This document shows, piece by piece, positions 58,044-64,000 of a stretch of 64,000 nt of DNA. The stretch is taken from IMG/VR virus record IMGVR_UViG_3300036768_001490, positions 1 to 64,000 of that record; one strand, given 5' to 3'. The notes under the pieces are model-generated. The model searched no databases. It saw only the letters and a program-made list of their open reading frames with translations, and had not been told where the DNA came from. The stretch comes from a virus. Numbering within the stretch: position 1 is the first letter of the stretch; each line of letters opens with the position of its first letter. The translations under genes were made by a program, and so were the position numbers.

Positions 58044-58400
58044 TCACATGCCGCCAAGCAACTGCCGCAGGCGCGCCAGCTCCTCCGCGCTGAGCGCCTC
58101 CTGCTTCTGGAGCGCCTGTTCGCCGCCGGCCTCACGCAAGAGCTTGCGCAGCAACAGCTCCCGGAGCAGCTGGTCCGTGGCCGTGTCCGGACGAGAAGGC
58201 TGCTGCACGACAACGGGACTGAACACCGGCGCCGGATAGTAGTAATAGCTGAAGTAAGTGACGTAGGCCGGCGATGGAGAATACACCGACCGGCTGGCAG
58301 AGGAGTAGCACGAGGAGCCATGTGCCGCCGCCGGCGCCGCCAGTCCCAGCAGGCTGGCAAGGAACATGGCCGCCGGCACCAGGAACAAGGATGGCCTCAT
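58044..58400 (-). CDS. Exported Tyr/Pro-rich small protein (118 aa)
   Basis: Clear Sec signal: MRPSLFLVPAAMFLASLLGL followed by APAAAHG, a likely cleavage region. The mature part starts with Ser/Tyr-rich sequence (SSCYSSASRSVYSPSPAYVTYFSYYYYPAPVF), then a charged helix (TDQLLRELLLRKLLREAGGEQALQKQEALSAEELARLRQLLG). Its Tyr/Pro style recalls the exported 22635 gene. AAAGGGG precedes the ATG. It looks like host-type cargo among head genes, possibly acting at the cell surface; the role is unknown. Confidence 0.65.
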   Translation of the reverse strand: MRPSLFLVPAAMFLASLLGLAAPAAAHGSSCYSSASRSVYSPSPAYVTYFSYYYYPAPVFSPVVVQQPSRPDTATDQLLRELLLRKLLREAGGEQALQKQEALSAEELARLRQLLGGM

Positions 58401-58430
58401 GGATGGTCCCCTTTCTGTCCAGCGGAAGGA

Positions 58431-58829
58431 CTAGCCCTGGTTCTTGAAGAAGTCCTGTCCGATCATGCCGTTGTTGCGGTAGTAGTCGCGCGAGCGCGGG
58501 ATGCCGAGACTGTCCAGCTCGATCTTCCAGGAGTTCGGGCTGTGCGGGATAGGCGGCGCCGACGGGTTGGTCTCATGGTTTGCGATCTCGTCCTTCCTGT
58601 CCGCCGCATAGAACCGGCGCGTGCTCCCCTGGTTGTTGCGGATTGAGGTCCGGACCAGCTCCGGCACGCCAGGCGTGTACCCCTGGCCGGCGACCGTGCC
58701 AGGCGGCTGGACAACGTTGACCCGGGTAATGGCCTGGTCCACGTAGACGCCACGAGGGGCCTGGCTGTTGGCAGCCAGCGTCGTGCGCACGGGCTGGGCC
58801 TGGGGCCTTGGGTCGTTAGGGCTGCTCAT
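58431..58829 (-). CDS. Hypothetical head-region protein (132 aa)
   Basis: The start at 58829 (MSSPNDPRPQAQPVRTTLAA) has GGAGGAGGG upstream. The N-terminal half is Pro/Gln/Val-rich and probably extended; the C-terminal half is polar (TRRFYAADRKDEIANHETNPSA, IELDSLGIPRSRDYYRNNG). It directly follows the major capsid gene, separated by a hairpin. It could be a capsid accessory protein. No family is recognised. Confidence 0.55.
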   Translation of the reverse strand: MSSPNDPRPQAQPVRTTLAANSQAPRGVYVDQAITRVNVVQPPGTVAGQGYTPGVPELVRTSIRNNQGSTRRFYAADRKDEIANHETNPSAPPIPHSPNSWKIELDSLGIPRSRDYYRNNGMIGQDFFKNQG

Positions 58830-58851
58830 GGTCTGTCCCTCCTCCGTCACC

Positions 58852-58875
58852 GGAGGCGGCCGGCACGGCCGCTCC
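58852..58875 (-). terminator. Hairpin after the major capsid gene
   Basis: A GC-rich stem (CGGCCG repeats at 58857-58862 and 58866-58871, extended by GGAG/CTCC with a one-base bulge) lies 34 bases after the capsid stop. There is no T-run, so it is more likely a 3'-end stabiliser or partial terminator. Confidence 0.45.
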
Positions 58876-58908
58876 TCCCTTCCCTGTCCTGTCCGTCGTC
58901 TCCGCTCC

Positions 58909-59850
58909 TTACTGGAAGTCGGCGCGGGCCAGACCGCCCGTATGGCCGATGGCGCCGCCCAGCGTCTCGTAAGCGAAGAACTCCAGCATGTATGCTTCGC
59001 GCCGGATGTACATGGTCGTGTCTTCCAGCAGGTAGCTCTTGCCGATGAACTTCGGATCCGCGAACTGGTAGATAGTGTTGGTCGGCACCAGGCCCTTCTT
59101 GATCGTGATAATCCAGTTGACGCCGAGGAACTGCTGGAGCGACCAGCCGTTCTTCATGATGTCCTCGGCCAGCGTGCCGCCCATCTCGTTGTGGGTGAAC
59201 TTGCCCACTTCCTTGATGGTGATGTTGTTCAGCAGGCAGACGTGGACCTCCAGGTTCGACGGCGTGTTGGGCATGATCTTGAGGCTGTCCCAGAGCGTGT
59301 CCCGGGTAATGCCTCCAGCGATGACCTCGTACTGCACCGTGCCAGAGGTCGGCACGACCAGGCCAGGTCCGACCAGGGCCGCGTTGACAGCGCGGAGGAA
59401 CTTGCCGTCCTCCTCTGCCAGCATGTCCTTGATGGCGTTGTCGGACAGCACCTGGCGGATGTCCATGACCCAGGTACGCAGCTCGTCCACGTCCTTGGTG
59501 AAGCGCTGCGTGACGATGCGGTCGAACATGACCCGGTAGCGCGGGCCGCGGATGTACAGGTTCGTCGGCAGCGTGGCGAAGGGGATGGAGATGGCCGCGG
59601 GGGAGTCCGGTTCCTTGTCCACCACCTTGACCGGCTTGTCCGTGTCCACCTGCCGGTCCAGCTCGTCGTTGGTGATCTGGAGCGGCGGTATGAGGCGCCG
59701 GTAGAAGCCGTCTTCACGCATCTTGGTGCGCGTGAAGTCATTGATCCCGTCGATGGCCTGCTTCTCCATGACCGGGTCATTGCTGGAGAGATACTCGAAG
59801 GCGGCCTCGGACATCATCTTCGATTCTTCTCGCGTGAGTACCTGGGGCAT
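58909..59850 (-). CDS. Major capsid protein (313 aa)
   Basis: Position and pattern point to the major capsid protein. The N-terminus (MPQVLTREESKMMSEAAFEYLSSNDPVMEKQAIDGI) could be a short scaffold arm. The body (FYRRLIPPLQITNDELDRQ; NLYIRGPRYRVMFDRIVTQRFTKDVDELRTWVMDIRQVLSDNAIKDMLAEEDGKF) and the C-terminal part (FADPKFIGKSYLLEDTTMYIRREAYMLEFFAYETLGGAIG) match the style of HK97-fold capsid proteins with a helical spine, a P-domain and a final beta segment. It follows protease, scaffold-like and decoration-like genes in the usual order. GGAGGT precedes the ATG, and hairpins flank the gene. Confidence 0.75.
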   Translation of the reverse strand: MPQVLTREESKMMSEAAFEYLSSNDPVMEKQAIDGINDFTRTKMREDGFYRRLIPPLQITNDELDRQVDTDKPVKVVDKEPDSPAAISIPFATLPTNLYIRGPRYRVMFDRIVTQRFTKDVDELRTWVMDIRQVLSDNAIKDMLAEEDGKFLRAVNAALVGPGLVVPTSGTVQYEVIAGGITRDTLWDSLKIMPNTPSNLEVHVCLLNNITIKEVGKFTHNEMGGTLAEDIMKNGWSLQQFLGVNWIITIKKGLVPTNTIYQFADPKFIGKSYLLEDTTMYIRREAYMLEFFAYETLGGAIGHTGGLARADFQ

Positions 59851-59895
59851 GATCGGTAGACCTCCGTGCAGAAGGTATGTTCATCCTTGGAAACG

Positions 59896-59913
59896 GGGCG
59901 GCCACGGCCGCCC
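59896..59913 (-). terminator. Hairpin just upstream of the major capsid gene
   Basis: GGGCGGC (59896-59902) pairs with GCCGCCC (59907-59913) around a 4-base loop in the 192-base gap between the decoration-like gene and the capsid gene. It is probably part of an mRNA leader or processing region. Confidence 0.45.
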
Positions 59914-60007
59914 TCACCTTCCGGACCGTCCGCCTTTCTAGTGGCGGCACGCCACGGCCGGCATGTGTGAAGACGGTGCGCCCCAGGCATACGACCATGC
60001 GCTGCGC

Positions 60008-60026
60008 CGCCGGGGCGGCCCCGGCG
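60008..60026 (-). terminator. GC-rich hairpin after the decoration-like gene
   Basis: CGCCGGGG (60008-60015) pairs perfectly with CCCCGGCG (60019-60026) around a 3-base loop, 17 bases after the stop of the 60043 gene. There is no T-run. It may end part of the transcript and set decoration versus capsid levels. Confidence 0.5.
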
Positions 60027-60042
60027 CGGCGCTGCCGGGCCA

Positions 60043-60573
60043 TTACGACGGGAATACGGGGAACGGCCAGAAGGCGACCGCGTCGTGCCCGTAGCCGTTG
60101 TCCACAATGCCGCGGCTGACGAAGCCGACGATCATGTCGGTGTACAGCGTACCCGGCCGTAGCTTACCCGCGTGGACGCCGGACAGCGGCGAGGTCAGCG
60201 GCGTGTTGATGTTGAAGGTGTCCGTCTTGACGAAGGCAGTGCTCACCAGCTCGTAGGCGCCCACGGCCACCAAGGCCATCGCCTGCCCGGTCGGGTTGAT
60301 GGCAACCCACACCCCTTTCTCAGTGGCCGGGTCGCCGCCATCGTTCTTGACGTCGGGATCGTTGGAGCCGTTGAACATGAACAGGGGCATCACCCGGAGC
60401 GTGCCCACGCCCAGTTCGTACTTGCCGTCCGCGTTCAAATGGACCACGGCACCCGGCGGCACGTCCTGGGTGACGGTCTCGTCGAACTCGGTATGGAAAT
60501 CGACGGCGGCGGGGGCTGGCCAGCCCTTCAAAGCGTTCAGCGTGTTCGCCGTCATCTGGCGAGGAGCGGACAT
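60043..60573 (-). CDS. Capsid decoration-type protein (176 aa)
   Basis: A 176-residue beta-rich protein directly upstream of the major capsid gene (MSAPRQMTANTLNALKGWPAPAAVDFHTEF). It has a conserved-looking core (GAVVHLNADGKYELGVGTLRVMPLFMFNGSNDPDV; AMALVAVGAYELVSTAF; GTLYTDMIVGFVSRGIVDNGYG). Small proteins of this kind beside capsid genes usually coat the head. GGAGG precedes the ATG. The strongest evidence is position and size, so the call is moderate. Confidence 0.65.
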   Translation of the reverse strand: MSAPRQMTANTLNALKGWPAPAAVDFHTEFDETVTQDVPPGAVVHLNADGKYELGVGTLRVMPLFMFNGSNDPDVKNDGGDPATEKGVWVAINPTGQAMALVAVGAYELVSTAFVKTDTFNINTPLTSPLSGVHAGKLRPGTLYTDMIVGFVSRGIVDNGYGHDAVAFWPFPVFPS

Positions 60574-60642
60574 AACGGTATCCTCCGTGAAACCCTTGCT
60601 TCGTGCAGTCCATGCACTTCCGTCGCGCCGGTCCGGCTTGTC

Positions 60643-61128
60643 TTACTTGCCGATCAGGGCCAGCAGCGGCCTGTCCGAAGCCTTGACGAACGAGGTCTTG
60701 CGCCCGACCACCGGGTCGTTCAGCGAGTCGTACTCGCCCTCCTTGGTCAACGGCCCGTTCCCAGGGACGTAACCCCCGTTCAGGCCCAGCGATCCCGGGT
60801 CTACAGCCTCGCCGTTGTCGCCGGCCGACTTCGCCCTGCCCGACTTGAAGGCAACCAGCTTGTCCACAGCGGACTTGAGCAGCTGCATGGTCTCAGCGTG
60901 GCTGTTGAGCATGGCGGCGGCCGCCTCCTTCTGGTGCTTGGCCACCACGCCCACGTCAATCATGTAGTTCAAAAGCGCGCCCCGCAGGTCGCTGGCCCGC
61001 TTCTGCGCGCGGCGGTGGACCTCGATCTCGTCCAGCGCTCGCTTGCCCAGGAAGCTGGAGACCTCGACGTACCGGATCATGTTGTCCAGCAGCGACGAGG
61101 GCACGGTGATGTAGGTGTTGGTGTTCAA
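60643..61128 (-). CDS. Hypothetical head-assembly protein (161 aa)
   Basis: The start is a TTG at 61128, supported by GAGGAG six bases before it. The first 105 residues are helical and charged (YITVPSSLLDNMIRYVEVSSFLGKRALDEIEVHRRAQKRA, HAETMQLLKSAVDKLVAFKSG). The C-terminal part is Gly/Asn-rich (GLNGGYVPGNGPLTKEGEYD) and probably flexible. It lies between the scaffold-like and decoration-like genes and could help assembly. No family is recognised. Confidence 0.6.
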   Translation of the reverse strand: MNTNTYITVPSSLLDNMIRYVEVSSFLGKRALDEIEVHRRAQKRASDLRGALLNYMIDVGVVAKHQKEAAAAMLNSHAETMQLLKSAVDKLVAFKSGRAKSAGDNGEAVDPGSLGLNGGYVPGNGPLTKEGEYDSLNDPVVGRKTSFVKASDRPLLALIGK

Positions 61129-61211
61129 TTTTCACTCCTCCGTGAGCACGGGTGTCCTGGCCGGACATCCGCGTGGACGGTCCCGTCCGGCGCCGGTCGG
61201 CATGTTCCGCG

Positions 61212-62558
61212 TCATGCGGCGGCGGCCCGGCGCGCCCGCGAGCGCTGCACGATCTCCTTGATGTAGTTGCGCATCTCAGCGACCTTCGTACCTGCCCGCT
61301 TCTGTGCCTGCGCCGACTTGTCGGCCGCCGGCTTCTCGGTAGCAGCCGCCGCGGCGGCCGGCGCCGCGCCGCCGTCGGGCGCGGCCATGTCGTTCGCCAC
61401 CTCTTCGGCAATCGCGGTTTCGAGTTCCTCCGGGGTCACGCCGAGCTGCTCCAGGACATCGACCAGCTGGTCGGCCTCCGCGTCATCCGCGTCGCCGCCT
61501 TCTTCCCCGCTGTCACCGGTGCTCAGCGCATCCAGCAAGGCGTCCTCGGCTGCGGCATCATTCGCGGACGAGGATTCGTCCGTAGACGGCTTGTTGTCAT
61601 CAGCGGCGGCAGCAATAGCAGCTGCGACCTCGGGCGGTATCTCGTTGCCGGCGCCCGCCTGCTGGGCCGGGTCTTCGCCCGTCGCGGTCTTCTCCGCACC
61701 GCCGACCAGGAAGTTGTCCATGAAGCAGATGAAGCGGTCGGCATCGTCCGACGCCGTCTTGATGATCTCGTACATCGTGTTGACGACCAGACTGTCTGCC
61801 GCCTGCTTGTCGAAGTTGCCGCTCAGCAGGCTTGCCATTTCCCAGCCGGCCTGCTGGGCCAGCCAGGGGTCGATCTGGGCCTGCTTCTGCTGCTGGCCGG
61901 CGTACGATGCATACGGTGCGCTCTGGACCTGGCTCAAGTAGGCGATCTGGGCGCAGACGGTGTCGCCGGCCTCTTTCATCAGCCGGGCCAGCTGCTCCAG
62001 CGGCGTGTTAGAGTCCAGGGCATACTTGTGCCCGTCCAGCTCGTCGTTCTCGGTGGAGGCAGGATGGTCCGTGCCGCCGAGGCCGCCCTCTCTTTTGTCC
62101 TCCTTGCCGGCCTTGGCGGACTCCGTTTCGTTCTTAGGGTCTTCGCCCGTGGGCTGGACGTTGGTGCCGATCTGCATTTGGTCGTCTGCAGCCGAGCCGC
62201 CGACGCTGACCGCTTCTCCCTCTGCTGTCTTCTGCCGGCCGCCGGGACGGCGAGCGAAACGCGCGGCCAGGTCGAAGATGTTGAAGGCGCCGTTGGCGCT
62301 GCCTACCTTGGCCTCGGATGCATTCTGCACGCTGGGAGGACCTTGGTCCTCGTTGACGTCCTCCGTGTTCTCGTCGAAACGTTCTCCCGTGGTGACGTCC
62401 TGCAAGCGGTCATCCACCTCACCGCTTGGATGATCGGTCTCGCCGCCCTGGGAACCAGGTTCGCTGAGAGGCTGATCGTCCTCAGCAGTCTTGATCTGGC
62501 CGACTTGCCGAAGGAACTGCTCGATGGTACGGATCGAATTCTGCGCGGAGGTAGGCAT
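61212..62558 (-). CDS. Acidic scaffold-like prohead protein (448 aa)
   Basis: 448 residues, strongly acidic and low-complexity (EDVNEDQGPP, AAPDGGAAPAAAAAATEKPAADKSAQAQKRAG), with helical blocks (LEQLARLMKEAGDTVCAQIAYLSQ; DSLVVNTMYEIIKTASDDADRFICFMDNFL; QLVDVLEQLGVTPEELETAIAEEV) and a basic C-terminal helix (MRNYIKEIVQRSRARRAAAA). Scaffold proteins are typically acidic, helical and end in a basic capsid-binding helix, and this gene lies between the prohead protease and the capsid genes. AAAGGAG precedes the ATG. It is probably removed by the protease. Confidence 0.7.
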   Translation of the reverse strand: MPTSAQNSIRTIEQFLRQVGQIKTAEDDQPLSEPGSQGGETDHPSGEVDDRLQDVTTGERFDENTEDVNEDQGPPSVQNASEAKVGSANGAFNIFDLAARFARRPGGRQKTAEGEAVSVGGSAADDQMQIGTNVQPTGEDPKNETESAKAGKEDKREGGLGGTDHPASTENDELDGHKYALDSNTPLEQLARLMKEAGDTVCAQIAYLSQVQSAPYASYAGQQQKQAQIDPWLAQQAGWEMASLLSGNFDKQAADSLVVNTMYEIIKTASDDADRFICFMDNFLVGGAEKTATGEDPAQQAGAGNEIPPEVAAAIAAAADDNKPSTDESSSANDAAAEDALLDALSTGDSGEEGGDADDAEADQLVDVLEQLGVTPEELETAIAEEVANDMAAPDGGAAPAAAAAATEKPAADKSAQAQKRAGTKVAEMRNYIKEIVQRSRARRAAAA

Positions 62559-62639
62559 GTGACTGCACTCCTTTGCAAGTTTCCGGCCGCGTGTGTTCCG
62601 TCACGGCGGCGAGTGGCCTTCGTGGACTGGGCCCGTTGG

Positions 62640-64000
62640 TTAGCGTGCCTGATTTTGGCAGCACGACAACCTTGCGGTCAAGAGGAAGTCATCATCGGAC
62701 CCGGCGATCCGCTGCAGGGCGGCCACCTTGTAGACCGCGTAGTCGCGGGCCAGCTCCTCTGCTGCCTGGTCGTCGTGGTCCGCTGCTGCTGTCCTGGCCG
62801 GCGCGGCCGCAGCACCTTGCCGCAGCGCGGCCCGCTGCGCGCGCTGGAAAACGGCATTTTTCTCCAGGGAGTAAAGACAGCGCACCCGCTCGGCGTAGCG
62901 GCGCTGGCTGGCAGACGCCAGCTTCTCTCCGGGCGCGTAACGGTTCCGCGACAGCCTTCTTTCCAGGCTGCCGTCCGCGATCATGCGACGGTAGACACCA
63001 GGCAGTCGGACGGCGGCGGCAGAGGCCAGCGCTGCGCGCTTGGTCAGGCGGGCAAAATCGCGCAACGGCAGGATGATTTTCTGGTCCGCCAGGGCGCCCA
63101 GGGCAGCGGCCATCTTGACGTTGTCATTGTCGCCCAGGCCAATGGCATCCAGGTCGAAGTCGGGTTGCACGCTGGTGGTGAAGGCGTACCGGGCCGCCGC
63201 ATCTGCCGGGTCGCTGGCTGCGCCGACCTGGTCCTCCAGGTCGGCCAGGCCGTGGGCCAGCTTCACCTGTCCGGCCAGGAAGAGCGCCCGGCGGTCTGCC
63301 CAGGGACCGTCCTGGGCCAGAACCACGTCCAGCGGCGCCAGAACGCCAAGGTCGTCCGCCAGCTGGGCCCCGCCGCGATACCCGGGCAGGAGGTCGGCAG
63401 CTGACTTGGTGAGATAGTCGGCCTTACCGCCGTAGGCGATGCGGTCCGCTGGCCGGAAAACGGCGCTGATGTCGAACCAGTGCGGCTCGTCGTTGTCCAC
63501 GTAGAGGATGCGCGCGTCGTTGCCGTGCTTGACTAGACGGGTGAGGTTCTCGGCGCAACCTCCCCCCTTGCAGGAAGCAGACGTGCAATACTCCTCGCGC
63601 GAGCGCGCCCGGTTGCCGCACTCGCTGCACACGTCGTAGGGCACGCGGCACGCCATGCTGACCGGGATGTCGTCACCCCGGGCGAGCTTCTCCAGCTCCC
63701 GGTCGGCCACCCGGCCGCCGTTCCGCTCGGCCGCGGACTTCTCCCTGTTGAGGGCCACCAGAAGCTCGACGCGGCGCATGTCCGGGTTGTAGGCGGACAG
63801 CCGGACCTGGCCGTAGCTGATGTTTGGATCCTTGTTCTTGTGATTGCGGTAAAAACGGGCGAACTTGACGAAGGTGTCGTGGTACTTCTTGCAGACCGCT
63901 TCCCGGAAGGCGTCGCCGTTCCGGTTGGGGCCGTATGCCTCCGACGCCCCCAGAGCGATCAGGTGGACCGGTTCCTCGTCCGCGGCAATCTTGACTGTGT
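62640..64000 (-). CDS. Prohead maturation protease, 5' end beyond the window
   Basis: Partial; the frame is open to the right edge, so the N-terminus is missing. The visible start (VHLIALGASEAYGPNRNGDAFREA, then FVKFARFYRNHKNKDPNISYGQV, SAYNPDMRRVELLVALN) and the Cys-rich DIPVSMACRVPYDVCSECGNRARSREEYC are the pattern of large-phage prohead serine proteases. A second CxxC-type patch (SASCKGGGCAENLTR) follows. The C-terminal half is helical and Ala/Arg-rich, perhaps a scaffold-like tail. It would cleave the scaffold and capsid arms during head maturation, consistent with the gene order that follows. Confidence 0.75.
   Translation of the reverse strand, partial: TVKIAADEEPVHLIALGASEAYGPNRNGDAFREAVCKKYHDTFVKFARFYRNHKNKDPNISYGQVRLSAYNPDMRRVELLVALNREKSAAERNGGRVADRELEKLARGDDIPVSMACRVPYDVCSECGNRARSREEYCTSASCKGGGCAENLTRLVKHGNDARILYVDNDEPHWFDISAVFRPADRIAYGGKADYLTKSAADLLPGYRGGAQLADDLGVLAPLDVVLAQDGPWADRRALFLAGQVKLAHGLADLEDQVGAASDPADAAARYAFTTSVQPDFDLDAIGLGDNDNVKMAAALGALADQKIILPLRDFARLTKRAALASAAAVRLPGVYRRMIADGSLERRLSRNRYAPGEKLASASQRRYAERVRCLYSLEKNAVFQRAQRAALRQGAAAAPARTAAADHDDQAAEELARDYAVYKVAALQRIAGSDDDFLLTARLSCCQNQAR

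Noticed and set aside
61152-63404. 750-codon open frame on the plus strand
   Set aside because: Antisense to the scaffold-like and protease genes and crosses their boundary. No ribosome site, and the product has no recognisable domain.

Overview
What it is. The window is a GC-rich stretch in which every gene I can support (58) lies on the minus strand. It should be read from right (64000) to left (1). It is the virion-structure block of a large contractile-tailed (myovirus-type) bacteriophage or prophage. The evidence is a prohead protease, scaffold-like protein, major capsid protein, tail sheath, tail tube, OB-fold spike, a candidate frameshifted pair of tail-assembly chaperones, a 2125-residue tape measure, a gp25-like protein and a baseplate J-like protein, in the usual myovirus order. 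Terminase and portal would lie beyond the right edge. I see no integrase, tRNA, CRISPR array, rRNA or insertion sequence.

Likely host. Several cargo genes look planctomycete-like: a zinc-ribbon/membrane/HEAT-repeat protein (1898-2965), exported single-CxxCH proteins (21895-25014) and an exported Tyr/Pro-rich protein (58044-58400). My inference is a phage or prophage of a planctomycete, perhaps Gemmata-like. This rests on protein style, not on a database search.

Layout, in transcription order. 64000-58431: head genes (protease, scaffold-like, small protein, decoration-like protein, major capsid protein, small proteins). 58400-50316: small proteins, an exported protein, a collagen-like fibre, a 1018-residue protein with about 36 units of a 20-residue repeat, and Ig/beta-type proteins. 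50287-47324: neck and tail-completion candidates. 47290-39150: sheath, tube, spike and the chaperone pair. 39147-26032: tape measure, baseplate hub and wedge proteins, a sigma factor and a C39-like peptidase. 26000-21895: a cargo block with an MMP-like metalloprotease (cysteine-switch prodomain) and three exported proteins that each carry one CxxCH haem c motif, closed by a minus-strand terminator. 21768-8719: nine baseplate-periphery/fibre genes, ending in a 929-residue protein with ten Cys/Pro repeats of about 45 residues followed by a collagen tail. 8719-4156: two multidomain glycosyltransferases and small proteins. 4155-3878: a structured non-coding region. 3877-1: accessory genes (broken Dam-like methylase, HEAT protein, small proteins, an Asp/Tyr/Glu repeat protein).

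How it fits together. Most genes are packed with 1-4 base overlaps or short gaps and strong Shine-Dalgarno sites, so they look like a long late operon. Hairpins at the capsid, sheath/tube, collagen and haem-cargo boundaries probably set relative expression. A sigma factor inside the block may drive its own late transcription. The most unusual content is the haem-c/metalloprotease cargo inserted between baseplate J and the fibre genes, and the combination of collagen-like fibres with glycosyltransferases and an MMP-like enzyme in one virion locus.
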